From assembly GCA_050178915.1 (NCBI GenBank), contig JBFXFO010000009.1:1-46672 (forward strand): a stretch of 46,672 bases of DNA, given 5' to 3'. Made by a program: the position numbers and the translations under genes. Source of the stretch: JBFXAF01 sp050178915. GTDB lineage: Bacteria > Pseudomonadota > Alphaproteobacteria > Rhizobiales > Rhizobiaceae. This document shows, piece by piece, positions 39,435 through 46,672 of this stretch (the stretch's first letter is position 1; every line of letters starts with the position of its first letter). The notes under the pieces are model-generated. The model saw only the letters and a list, made by a program, of their open reading frames with translations, searched no databases and was not told the origin of the DNA.

Positions 39435-39944
39435 CTATCGTCGCTCGTAGACCACGTAGCGGGTCGGATGGCTGTCTTTTTCGCCGGCCGGGACGTCCTC
39501 GCTGCTGACGACAGCCCATACAGCCGGATCGATGGGTGGAAAGCGCGTGTCGCCGTCAAAAGCGGCCAGGACATGCGTCACATGCAGCCTGTCGGCCTTG
39601 GGTAGCGCCTGTTCGTAGACCGTGCCCCCGCCGATCACGCAGATCTCGTCGGCGCCGGCCATGCAGCGGCCGCGCACGCGCGCCAGCGCCAGCGCATCGT
39701 CGAGCGATTGGACGATCTCGGCGCCTTCGGCCGAGAATCCCGTGTCGCGCGTCATCACGATGTTGAGACGGCCTGGCAACGGCCGTCTGGGAAAGCTCTC
39801 CCACGTCTTGCGGCCCATGACGATCGGCTTGCCCATCGTCATGGCCTTGAAGCGCTGGAGATCGGTGGAGAGCCGCCACGGCAGCCCGCCGTCACGCCCG
39901 ATCACGCCATTCTGCGCGATCGCGACGTGTATCGCGACATCCAT
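39435..39944 (-). CDS. folA: Dihydrofolate reductase
   Basis: 169 aa. IHVAIAQNGVIGRDGGLPWRLSTDLQRFKAMTMGKPIVMGRKTWES carries the substrate- and NADPH-binding residues, including the WRLSTD acid (Asp) that protonates folate. It regenerates tetrahydrofolate after the ThyA reaction. The ATG overlaps the stop of the DUF4424 gene (TGATG), so it is coupled to it rather than directly to thyA. Confidence 0.97.
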   Translation of the reverse strand: MDVAIHVAIAQNGVIGRDGGLPWRLSTDLQRFKAMTMGKPIVMGRKTWESFPRRPLPGRLNIVMTRDTGFSAEGAEIVQSLDDALALARVRGRCMAGADEICVIGGGTVYEQALPKADRLHVTHVLAAFDGDTRFPPIDPAVWAVVSSEDVPAGEKDSHPTRYVVYERR

Positions 39945-41080
39945 CACTCTGCGCCGCTGTCGCCTGCCCCGCTGGTCGGCGCGGCGCCGCCTGCGCGTGG
40001 CGCGCCCTGCTGCGGGCCGGGGATCATCGGCGCTGCCTCCTTGCCGCCGAGCGAACGATCGGCGGAAGGCTCCTCCGGAGCTGGCTCCCATTTCTTCAGG
40101 ATCAGGATGTCGACATCGCGCGCCGGATAGTAGTCGGTCGCGTTGACCTCGAAGGTGGTCGGGCCGGTCTTCTTCACGCCGTCGCCGCAGAACGACACGA
40201 TGTGCTTGGGGTCGCCCTTGTCGACGGTCAGCTTGAATTTTCCGATCGTCCCGGTCGCCCAGTTCCCGCCAGTGGTCAGCACGTAGGAAATGCGCGTTTC
40301 GAAGAGCGGCGGATAGCCGTCCGGATTCTCTTTCGCCGATTTCAGCACGGCGTTCTTCACCGGCTCGTCGAGGCAGTATTTCTGCACGTAGCGATCATAC
40401 TCGCCCTCGAACTTGCCGTCGAAGTAGAACGTAAGCCCGGCCGAACCGCCGACGCTCGGCTTGTAGCTGTGCGAGACTTTGACCTGCTTGTCGCCGGCAA
40501 ATATCGCCTCCCACCAGAAGGTGGACTTCAGCCTCCAGAAGGGCGAGCGGTGCTTCTTCATGCCCTCGCCATCGTCCCATTCGGGCGTGATGATGATGCC
40601 GCGCTCAACCCAGTCCTTCTCGGTCGCGTCGGAAATCTTGTCGAGCGCCTTTTCCGTCTCCTCGCCATACGGATTGAGCGGGATGCCCTGCGCCTCCAGC
40701 TCCTTCGTCACATCGACGCCGACCGCGAACGCTTTCTGCTCGAGCTGGGCATTGATCGGCTTGCCGTCCATGGTGACGGTGAAGTCGAGGAAATTGTCGC
40801 TGCCGCTGTCCGGGATGCCGGCCATGTAGAACGGGTTGCCTTCGATGTCAGGCATCGGAAAGGCGACGATGGTCCGTACCTCGTTTGGCTCGTGATTGGT
40901 GAAAACGTAGTCGACCTTCACCTGCTCCTCCGAGATGAACAGGTCCTCGCTGTCCATCGAGATGGCGTCGGTGCGCGACAGGATGAGCCCGCCAGTGCCG
41001 AGCTCGGCGGTGGAGTCATTGGCGAGAGCAGGCAGCGGCGCGCTGGCCAGCAGCGCGAGAAGCAAGCGACGAAGCATCAT
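39944..41080 (-). CDS. DUF4424 secreted protein
   Basis: 378 aa from the first of two ATGs (41080), behind GGGGGG. A signal peptide (MLRRLLLALLASAPLPALA) precedes a mature DUF4424 protein: NDSTAELGTGGLILSRTDAI, a FTNHEPNEVRTIVAFPMPDIEGNPF motif, and paired cysteines (KYCLDEP, SFCGDG). A Pro/Gly/Ala tail ends it. Function is unknown; it is a predicted periplasmic or exported protein sitting between thyA and folA on the same strand, and folA translation is coupled to it. Confidence 0.88.
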   Translation of the reverse strand: MMLRRLLLALLASAPLPALANDSTAELGTGGLILSRTDAISMDSEDLFISEEQVKVDYVFTNHEPNEVRTIVAFPMPDIEGNPFYMAGIPDSGSDNFLDFTVTMDGKPINAQLEQKAFAVGVDVTKELEAQGIPLNPYGEETEKALDKISDATEKDWVERGIIITPEWDDGEGMKKHRSPFWRLKSTFWWEAIFAGDKQVKVSHSYKPSVGGSAGLTFYFDGKFEGEYDRYVQKYCLDEPVKNAVLKSAKENPDGYPPLFETRISYVLTTGGNWATGTIGKFKLTVDKGDPKHIVSFCGDGVKKTGPTTFEVNATDYYPARDVDILILKKWEPAPEEPSADRSLGGKEAAPMIPGPQQGAPRAGGAAPTSGAGDSGAE

Positions 41081-41203
41081 GCTGGACCCCCCAAAGGTCG
41101 ATTGTGCCCGGATGCAGGTATGCGGGGATGCTCCGGGTCGATCAAGGCGCAATTTTGGCCCGCGCCGATCCACCCGGAAATGGTTTGGACCGGGCTTCGA
41201 GCG

Positions 41204-42007
41204 TCAGACCGCGATGGGCGCCTTGATGGAGGCGTCCGCCACATACCCTTCGAGGCGGAAATCCTCGTAGCGGAAGGCGAAGAGGTCCTCGACCGCCGGA
41301 TTGATCCACATGGTGGGCAGCGGCTTCGGCGTGCGCTTCAGCTGCTCCTGCGCCTGCTCGAAATGATTGTGGTAGAGGTGCGCGTCGCCGAGCGTGTGAA
41401 CGAAGTGGCCGGGCTCCAGCCCGGTCACCTGCGCCACCATCATGGTCAGAAGCGCGTACGATGCGATGTTGAACGGCACGCCGAGGAAGATGTCGGCCGA
41501 TCGCTGGTAGAGCTGGCACGACAGCCGCCCGTCCGCCACGTAGAACTGGAACAGGCAATGGCACGGCGGCAGCGCCATGCCCTCGATTTCCGCCGGGTTC
41601 CAGGCGCTGACGATCAGCCGGCGCGACTGCGGGTTGCGGCGGATGTCGTTGACCAGGTTGGCCATCTGGTCGATGGCGCCGCCGTCGGGCGCCGGCCATG
41701 AACGCCACTGCGCACCATAGACCGGACCGAGATCGCCGTTCTCGTCGGCCCATTCGTCCCAGATCGTCACGCCGTGGTCGTTCAGATATTTGATGTTGGT
41801 ATCGCCGGCGAGGAACCAGAGCAGCTCGTGGATGATCGATTTGAGATGCAGCTTCTTGGTCGTCAGTACCGGAAAGCCTGCCGACAGATCGAACCGCATC
41901 TGGTAGCCGAACACCGAGCGCGTGCCGGTACCGGTGCGGTCGGGCCGGTCCGAGCCCTGCTCAAGCACATGAGCCAGCAAGTCGAGATATTGCTGCTCGG
42001 ACGTCAT
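41204..42007 (-). CDS. thyA: Thymidylate synthase
   Basis: 267 aa, normal length, from the ATG at 42007. DRTGTGTRSVFGYQMRFDL, the nucleophile C149 in ALPPCHCLFQFYV, and the phosphate-binding SRRLIVSAWNP and QRSADIFLGVPFNIASYALL segments are all intact. It methylates dUMP with methylene-THF, yielding dihydrofolate that FolA reduces. First gene of thyA-DUF4424-folA. Divergent from ssrA. Confidence 0.98.
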   Translation of the reverse strand: MTSEQQYLDLLAHVLEQGSDRPDRTGTGTRSVFGYQMRFDLSAGFPVLTTKKLHLKSIIHELLWFLAGDTNIKYLNDHGVTIWDEWADENGDLGPVYGAQWRSWPAPDGGAIDQMANLVNDIRRNPQSRRLIVSAWNPAEIEGMALPPCHCLFQFYVADGRLSCQLYQRSADIFLGVPFNIASYALLTMMVAQVTGLEPGHFVHTLGDAHLYHNHFEQAQEQLKRTPKPLPTMWINPAVEDLFAFRYEDFRLEGYVADASIKAPIAV

Positions 42008-42133
42008 GGCACTGGTTCTGGCGGCTGGCTGGCGCATCGAAGCGCTTAGACAACGATTCTGCCGACGCGCCCAATCAATTCACAGGCAACAGCCTGTGGA
42101 AGTCGGGGATCGGGCGGCGTCCGGACACGCCGG

Positions 42134-42162
42134 CTTCCATTTCGCTGACGGCCTGCCTATAT
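42134..42162 (+). promoter_or_regulatory. Possible ssrA promoter
   Basis: CTATAT (42157-42162) is the rhizobial -10 consensus; 17 bases upstream lies CTTCCA (42134-42139), a poor -35. The predicted start near 42169 fits the expected 5' end of the precursor tmRNA. Confidence 0.45.
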
Positions 42163-42166
42163 GTAC

Positions 42167-42500
42167 CCCGTCAGCTTGCTGACTATGGCGATAAACGGCC
42201 GATGTAATAAACCATTCGGACCCGGGGGCGGTACCCGGCGCCTCCACCACAAGCCGCCGAGCCTTGAACAAAGGCAGTTGTCGGCGGCTTCTGATGGGGG
42301 CGAAATAGGATCGACGAGGGTGTAAAGATCGCGCTTTTGCCCGGCATTGTACCACCGTTATCGGGCTAACCTTATAGTTGCCAACGACAACTATGCTGAG
42401 GCACGTCTCGCTGCTTAATGCGGCGCGATAGTCTCAATTCAAGCCCTGCAGGGTAGCACTTGCAGGCGGGGTTCGGAGGTACCTGGCAACAGAAACCTCC
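42167..42500 (+). ncRNA. ssrA: Circularly permuted two-piece tmRNA
   Basis: The acceptor piece comes first and ends with the T arm and acceptor strand CGCCTCC plus A and CCA (CCA at 42247-42249). An excised spacer follows (42250-42295, hairpin AAGCCGCCGA/TCGGCGGCTT). The coding piece starts with GGGGGCG at 42296, which pairs with the acceptor strand (one G-U), and continues with AAATAGGATCGACGAGGG. The resume codon GCC is at 42380 and the tag ORF 42380-42418 encodes ANDNYAEARLAA then TAA, the alphaproteobacterial tag. The 3' part holds a pseudoknot region ending with the hairpin GGAGGT/ACCTCC (42475-42500). Outer ends are estimates. It rescues stalled ribosomes. Confidence 0.96.
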
Positions 42501-42601
42501 ACTTCCCCCCTTCCCCAACGTCTTTTCCCGCGTACGCAACCTCGGGCCTCTCCGCGCATTTCTGGCGTCGCGCAGTGCATTGGAAGCGGGGAGAGAGAAG
42601 C

Positions 42602-42826
42602 ATGGAACTGAAGCGCGAAGCCGCCCGCATGGGCATCATGAAGCCCGAAGATCTGGCGCTGCTCAGCCGCGTGCTGGACCGCACGCTTCCGGCCGGCGCC
42701 GGCCCGCTGGAGCGGGAGTTCCACGCCGTTACGCTCGTGAACCTGTTCACGGCCGGCGAGCGCAGCGAGGATGCGCTCGTCACCGCCTTCGCCGGCTTTG
42801 GGACGCGCGCCGATCAGGCGGCCTGA
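42602..42826 (+). CDS. Small conserved-looking hypothetical protein
   Basis: 74 aa from the ATG at 42602, with GGGGAGAGAGAAG upstream; a GTG at 42575 would overlap that site. The sequence MELKREAARMGIMKPEDLAL then LSRVLDRTLPAGAGPLEREF is helical and soluble, and ends TAFAGFGTRADQAA. I recognise no domain. It lies between ssrA and sspB on the same strand, 140 bases before sspB. Amphipathic helices and a good ribosome site argue that it is real. Confidence 0.65.
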   Translation: MELKREAARMGIMKPEDLALLSRVLDRTLPAGAGPLEREFHAVTLVNLFTAGERSEDALVTAFAGFGTRADQAA

Positions 42827-42966
42827 CACCCCCGCGCGGCCATTCGCCGTTAACCGGTAGCTGCTAGGGTGCGTGCGACGTTGGGTGCGTGGCGGGATGC
42901 GTCATATGCGTTTGCCGCGCGCGTCGCCTTGGATTAAACGTAAATGGCCCGATTCAAGTGTGGGAA

Positions 42967-43536
42967 ATGGCCGAAGACCTCATCCGCTACGACATCCTCT
43001 GTCAGGAAGCCCTGCGCGGCGTCATGCGCAAGGTGCTGACGGAGGTCGCGCGCACCGGCCTGCCGGGCAACCATCATTTCTTCATCACCTTCGTGACCGG
43101 CGCTCCAGGCGTGCGCATTTCGAGCCGCCTTCGCGAGCGCTATCCGGAGCAGATGACCATCGTGCTCCAGTTCCAGTATTGGGACCTGAAGGTCACCGAC
43201 GCCGGCTTCGAGGTCGGCCTGTCCTTCTCCGACGTGCCGGAGCGGCTTGAAATCCCCTTCTCGGCGGTGCGCGGTTTCTATGATCCCTCTGTCAATTTCG
43301 AACTCGAGTTCGACGTGAAGTCGGAGGTTGCCGCTCCGGCAGCGAATACGCCGGCCATCCGCAAGCCGGAGGCCGTTCCTTCAAAGCCGGCACCGGCTGC
43401 GAAGAAGGCCGAGTCGAAGCCGCGGGCCGAGACGCCGCGTCCGACGGTGGTCAAGCCGGCGCCCGAAAAGGCGAAGGACGAGTCCCCGTCGAAGGGTGCC
43501 GACGTCGTCTCGCTCGACGCCTTCCGCAAGAAGTAA
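42967..43536 (+). CDS. sspB: SspB-alpha, ClpXP adaptor for ssrA-tagged proteins
   Basis: 189 aa. The folded substrate-binding domain (DLIRYDILCQEALRGVMRKV ... GNHHFFITFVTGAPGVRISS ... EQMTIVLQFQYWDLKV ... FYDPSVNFELEFDV) matches the Caulobacter SspB-alpha fold. A Pro/Ala/Lys-rich flexible linker of about 50 residues leads to the terminal VVSLDAFRKK, the ClpX-docking motif. It delivers tmRNA-tagged peptides to ClpXP. It is encoded half a kilobase from ssrA itself. Start ATG 42967; a GTG three codons earlier is possible. Codes close behind: the DUF4169 gene 6 bases later. Confidence 0.95.
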   Translation: MAEDLIRYDILCQEALRGVMRKVLTEVARTGLPGNHHFFITFVTGAPGVRISSRLRERYPEQMTIVLQFQYWDLKVTDAGFEVGLSFSDVPERLEIPFSAVRGFYDPSVNFELEFDVKSEVAAPAANTPAIRKPEAVPSKPAPAAKKAESKPRAETPRPTVVKPAPEKAKDESPSKGADVVSLDAFRKK

Positions 43537-43542
43537 CCGCCT

Positions 43543-43731
43543 GTGACGGGCGAGATCGTCAATCTCCGCCAGGCGCGCAAGCGCAGGGAGCGCGACGAGC
43601 GCGACGAGGTTGCTCAGCGCAATCGCGCCATGTTCGGCCGTCCGAAGGCCGAGCGCGAGTTGCAGCGCCGGAACGCGGAACAGGACGCCGCCCGGCTGGA
43701 TGCGCACAGGCGCGGCGAATCGGATCGCTGA
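43543..43731 (+). CDS. DUF4169 family protein
   Basis: 62 aa from a GTG at 43543, six bases after the sspB stop. MTGEIVNLRQARKRRERDER and NRAMFGRPKAERELQRRNAE fit DUF4169, a short, highly charged, probably helical alphaproteobacterial family regularly encoded after sspB. Function unknown; the many arginines suggest nucleic-acid or protein contact. Likely in one operon with sspB and the next gene. Confidence 0.85.
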   Translation: MTGEIVNLRQARKRRERDERDEVAQRNRAMFGRPKAERELQRRNAEQDAARLDAHRRGESDR

Positions 43732-43744
43732 GCGATTGCCGGCA

Positions 43745-43966
43745 ATGAGCGATGTGCGCAAGCGATCGGTGACCATCCGCGGTCACCGCACCAGCTTTTC
43801 CCTCGAACAGCCATTCTTCGATGAACTCGCCGGTATCGCGCGCCAGCGCGGCATGAAGCTTGCCGCCCTCGTCTCCGAGATCGACGAGACGCGTCCGCGC
43901 GACAGCAACCTGTCGTCGGCGTTGCGTATCCATGTTCTCGAATGGGTCAGGAACCGCGCGGGCTGA
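43745..43966 (+). CDS. Ribbon-helix-helix domain protein
   Basis: 73 aa from the ATG at 43745, 13 bases after the DUF4169 stop. VRKRSVTIRGHRTSFSLEQPFFDELAGIARQRGMKLAALVSEID has one beta strand and two helices of the RHH_4 kind, found in alphaproteobacteria next to sspB and DUF4169. Presumed DNA-binding; target unknown. It ends 62 bases from the convergent AsmA-family gene. Confidence 0.88.
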   Translation: MSDVRKRSVTIRGHRTSFSLEQPFFDELAGIARQRGMKLAALVSEIDETRPRDSNLSSALRIHVLEWVRNRAG

Positions 43967-44028
43967 GCAGGCGAAGCCCCGACTATGCGGTGGCGCGCGA
44001 GATTGCTGAGGCCTTTGTCTGGCGACCC

Positions 44029-46672
44029 TTACTGGGTCGCGCCCTGCTCGCTGAAGAACGTATCGAGCGTGGGATCGGCGAACGGGGAATCGTTAGCCTC
44101 CGCGCTTGGATCAGGGCGCGGCGCCGCTTGTCTCTGGGCAGCCTTGCGGGCTTCCTCCGCCTTCTTCTGCTCGGCGACACGCTTGGCGATGACCGCCAGT
44201 TCGGCTTCCTCGCGGGCGCGAGCCTCGGCCTCGGCCTGCGCTGCGGCTTCAGCCTTGCGTTTGTCGTCCGCCAGCTTCTTCGCCACGACTGCAAGCGCCG
44301 CCTCCTCCTCCGCGCGCTGCCTGGCTTCAGCGCTTGCGGCCGCTTCAGCCGCCGCCCTGGCCTCGGCTTCCGCTTTCAGGCGCGCCTCCTCCTCGGCGCG
44401 CTGGCGCGCTTCCTCATCCGCTTTTGCCTTGGCCTCCGCGTCAGCCTTGGCCTTGGCCTCCGCGTCAGCCTTGGCCTTCGCCTCGGCTTCCTCGCGCGCC
44501 TTGCGCTCAGCCTCCTCGCGGGCGCGCGCACGCGCCTCCTCTTCCTGCTTCAGCAGCGCCTCGGCGGCCTTGTCGCGTTCGGTCTGCAGTGACGCGTAGT
44601 AGCGAACCTCGCGGCGCAGCCTCTGCTTTTCGAGCAGCACGGCCTGCATGGCCTCGACGCGCGCCTGCTCGATCTCCAGCGCGCGTTGCGTGAGGAATTG
44701 CGCCAGCGGCTCGGTATCGAGCGAAGCGACGATCGCCTCCAGCGGACCTTCCGCGCTGAAACGCACCAGCGGCTCGGAGCCGACCAGCGCCTCGTCGCCG
44801 GCCGCGTAGACGATCTCGCCGGCGGCTGCGACGCTGGCAGTACCGAAATCGGCGCGCAGATCGGCGTTGATCGCAGCGGCGGCGTTCTCGAACCGCGCCG
44901 GCGGCGCCCGCAGCGTGCCGTTGGCGATGGTGAAGGCGATCTCCGCCGGTTCCGCGGCGAAATTGCCGCCGCCGACCAGCGCTGGCGCGAACCCCGCGAC
45001 CTTGGTGGCGTCGATGTCGCGGCCGACGGCGTTGGCCTGCTCGATGATCGCCGGCAGCGCATCGGGATTGAGCGCGGGAACGATCAAGCCGCTCACCGTG
45101 GCGGTGCCCGACCCGTTCATCGCCGCGATCATGCCGCCGATCGACTTCCCGCTCGCCGTCAGATTGGCAGTGATTTCGGCGCGGCCCGCGATGCCGGTAC
45201 CGGGCAGCAGCATCGAAAGATCGGCGTTGGCCAGCTTCACCTGCGAGGAGAACAAGGCTGTGCCGCCGGTGTTCTTCAGTTCGAACAGACCAGTGACATC
45301 GCCATCGTCGGCCTTCGCCTTGAGGTCGGAGACGCGCAATCCATCGGTGTCGAGCCGCAGCGTAAGCGATGCCTCGTTCACCGTGCCGAGCAGGCCGGCG
45401 GAAATGGCGCCGGCCTCCAGCGCGATCTCGGCGGTAACGCCGGCGCCCGCGGTCGGCACGAATGGTGTCTCCGGCCAGCTGATGCCGTCGCTGTCCATGG
45501 CGCCATCGCCGAGCACGATCGCGATGGCGGGCGCCAGGTCGATGGCGTCGGAGGCGAGCGTTCCGGTCGCGTGCAGGACGCCGTTCGTGCCCGGTGCCAG
45601 CGCCAGCGCGCCTGACAAGGCGCTCTCATTGATTGTGCCCTTGAGGGCGTCGAGCTTCAGCGCGTAACCGTCGAGCGTCACGTCGGCGGCGATGTCGAGA
45701 CCCGTGCCGAAACCCATGCCGGGCAGCGTGACGCCGCTGGCCAGCAGCCATGGCTCGATGTCCGCCGCCTGCAGCGTCGCCGCACCCTGCGCTGTGATCG
45801 CCTCGTCGGTGAAGGCGATCGCCCCATTGTAGTTGGCCGATGCGTCGGTGCCCTTGAATGCCAGCACGGTGCTCAGGCCGTCCCGGGCGATCCCCTTCAG
45901 CGTCAGGGTGGTCTCGGCGGCGCCGACCGACTGCACCGGCAGGATCGGCACGCCGTAAAGCGCCAGCAGCGCCGAAGCATCGTCATTGGTGGCGGTGAAG
46001 GTCAAGTCGAGCGGCCGGTCGGTCGCGACGCCGTGATCGAAGCTGCCGTCGAGTTTCAGATCGTAGCGGCTGCCGCCCAGCGTACCTTTCGACGCCAGCG
46101 TCAGCGCCACGCCGCTCTGCTCGTCAGGCTGCAGCGTCGCCTGCATGTCGAGTTCGGCCTCGGCGAGCAGGCCGGGGTGCGCGGCGGCGCGACGAGCGAA
46201 GGCCGTCGCCAGCCCGCTGTCCGGATAGGCCGCGGCCAGAACCGATGCCAGCGGTGCGAGGTCGGCGCCGGTGATGCCGAGGTCGAGCGTGCCGTTCGGT
46301 CGGCCGGCAAAATCCTTGAGGCGGCCCGTCGCGCTCAGATTGGCGCCGGCCAGGCCGCCGATCGCGAGGCGATCGATCTCAAGAGTGCCGCCGCGAATGC
46401 GCATTGCGGTATCGACCGTGTCGGCCGTTAGCCCTGCGGCCGCCACCGGTCCGGCCTTCAGCGCTACATCGACGTCCGTGTCAGCCGCGCGGTTCACGCC
46501 ACCGTCGCTGACGACCAGCGAGGCGAAGGCCGACAGCCCGTCAAGGTCGAGCGCGCCCCCGTCGAGATTGAAGGCAAGCGTTTCGCGCGCGCTCTCCGGG
46601 GTCTTGCGGTCGAGCGTGCCCCGGAATTTTGCGCCCCCGAGGATCAGCTCCATGTTGCTGAACTGCTGCCGC
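44029..46672 (-). CDS. AsmA-family protein, C-terminal part (5' end beyond window)
   Basis: At least 880 aa are visible and the frame stays open to the window edge (RQQFSNMELILGG...), so the N-terminal membrane helix lies outside. Residues to about 630 consist of repeated AsmA/DUF3971-like beta strands (for example MELILGGAKFRGTLD, LSATGRLKDFAGRPNGTLDL), predicted to form a long periplasmic groove of the kind that moves lipids between membranes. The last ~200 residues differ: a Glu/Ala/Lys/Arg coiled coil with three exact AEAKAKAD repeats, then a Pro-rich tail ending TFFSEQGATQ. This helical tail is not part of standard AsmA. The stop codon is inside a GCGACCC/GGGTCGC palindrome. Confidence 0.88.
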   Translation of the reverse strand, partial: RQQFSNMELILGGAKFRGTLDRKTPESARETLAFNLDGGALDLDGLSAFASLVVSDGGVNRAADTDVDVALKAGPVAAAGLTADTVDTAMRIRGGTLEIDRLAIGGLAGANLSATGRLKDFAGRPNGTLDLGITGADLAPLASVLAAAYPDSGLATAFARRAAAHPGLLAEAELDMQATLQPDEQSGVALTLASKGTLGGSRYDLKLDGSFDHGVATDRPLDLTFTATNDDASALLALYGVPILPVQSVGAAETTLTLKGIARDGLSTVLAFKGTDASANYNGAIAFTDEAITAQGAATLQAADIEPWLLASGVTLPGMGFGTGLDIAADVTLDGYALKLDALKGTINESALSGALALAPGTNGVLHATGTLASDAIDLAPAIAIVLGDGAMDSDGISWPETPFVPTAGAGVTAEIALEAGAISAGLLGTVNEASLTLRLDTDGLRVSDLKAKADDGDVTGLFELKNTGGTALFSSQVKLANADLSMLLPGTGIAGRAEITANLTASGKSIGGMIAAMNGSGTATVSGLIVPALNPDALPAIIEQANAVGRDIDATKVAGFAPALVGGGNFAAEPAEIAFTIANGTLRAPPARFENAAAAINADLRADFGTASVAAAGEIVYAAGDEALVGSEPLVRFSAEGPLEAIVASLDTEPLAQFLTQRALEIEQARVEAMQAVLLEKQRLRREVRYYASLQTERDKAAEALLKQEEEARARAREEAERKAREEAEAKAKADAEAKAKADAEAKAKADEEARQRAEEEARLKAEAEARAAAEAAASAEARQRAEEEAALAVVAKKLADDKRKAEAAAQAEAEARAREEAELAVIAKRVAEQKKAEEARKAAQRQAAPRPDPSAEANDSPFADPTLDTFFSEQGATQ
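44416..44487. repeat. Three 24-base tandem repeats in the AsmA coiled coil
   Basis: Units 44416-44439, 44440-44463 and 44464-44487 each encode AEAKAKAD on the minus strand. The second and third units differ at only a few bases, implying slippage or recent duplication. Confidence 0.75.

Noticed and set aside
42080..42355. 91-residue minus-strand ORF between thyA and ssrA
   Set aside because: It is antisense to the tmRNA gene, whose structure and tag are clear.
44022..44040. GCGACCC-TTACT-GGGTCGC as terminator
   Set aside because: Seven-pair stem but no T tract on either strand, and it includes the stop codon of the AsmA-family gene.

Overview
The window is a GC-rich (by eye about 65 percent) chromosomal stretch of an alphaproteobacterium of the Hyphomicrobiales (Rhizobiales), most like Phyllobacteriaceae/Mesorhizobium. 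The best evidence is a circularly permuted two-piece tmRNA gene encoding the tag ANDNYAEARLAA, an alpha-type SspB adaptor with the terminal VVSLDAFRKK motif, a promoter of the rhizobial form CTTGAC-N17-CTATAT before a tRNA, an ilv leader-peptide attenuator, and a gene order thyA-(DUF4424)-folA-hflK-hflC-DUF2065-degP-serB/miaA-ilvB-ilvH that resembles the rhizobial core chromosome. Genus is inference.

Layout. 0-5 kb: a RIME-like inverted repeat, a large transglutaminase/DUF2126 protein, a DUF1801 protein, two small proteins and tRNA-Lys(CUU) with its promoter. 5-9.4 kb: a PhzF-family protein and a MacAB-like efflux operon whose three genes overlap. 9.4-15.1 kb: PilZ protein, ilvC, a TetR regulator with a candidate operator, an FAD monooxygenase, a divergent HxlR regulator/NmrA-QorB pair, and a stand-alone RutB-like amidohydrolase. 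15.2-19 kb: a collagen-like lipoprotein, the Kup potassium transporter and a RecD-like helicase. 18.9-22.3 kb is the most accessory part: an orphan VapB-like antitoxin, a low-GC frameshifted gene, an AraC/phytanoyl-CoA-dioxygenase divergent pair and a MarR remnant.

22.3-28 kb is read on the minus strand as ilv leader peptide - attenuator - ilvB - AbrB/VapC toxin-antitoxin - ilvH - LysE exporter - nthA - nthB - nitrile hydratase accessory. The toxin-antitoxin pair sits between the two acetolactate synthase subunit genes and has its own array of GTAAG/CTTAC half-sites overlapping the ilvB stop. Divergent from the ilv leader is a flavin monooxygenase with an N-terminal NTF2/SnoaL-like domain, followed by a small lipoprotein and a HerA-like ATPase.

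32.5-46.7 kb is mainly housekeeping: diguanylate cyclase, miaA, serB, degP, DUF2065, hflC, hflK, folA, DUF4424 and thyA, then ssrA (tmRNA), a small conserved protein, sspB, a DUF4169 protein, a ribbon-helix-helix protein and an AsmA-family protein that runs off the right end. ssrA and sspB, whose products act together in trans-translation and ClpXP degradation, lie about 0.5 kb apart.

I see no CRISPR array, rRNA, prophage, transposase or complete insertion sequence. I found no clearly undescribed multi-gene system. The best leads are the toxin-antitoxin module inside the ilv operon with its operator array, the nearly leaderless ilv leader peptide, the collagen-like lipoprotein, the YUCCA-like fused monooxygenase near a cobalt nitrile hydratase, and the degraded island at 18.96-19.94 kb.
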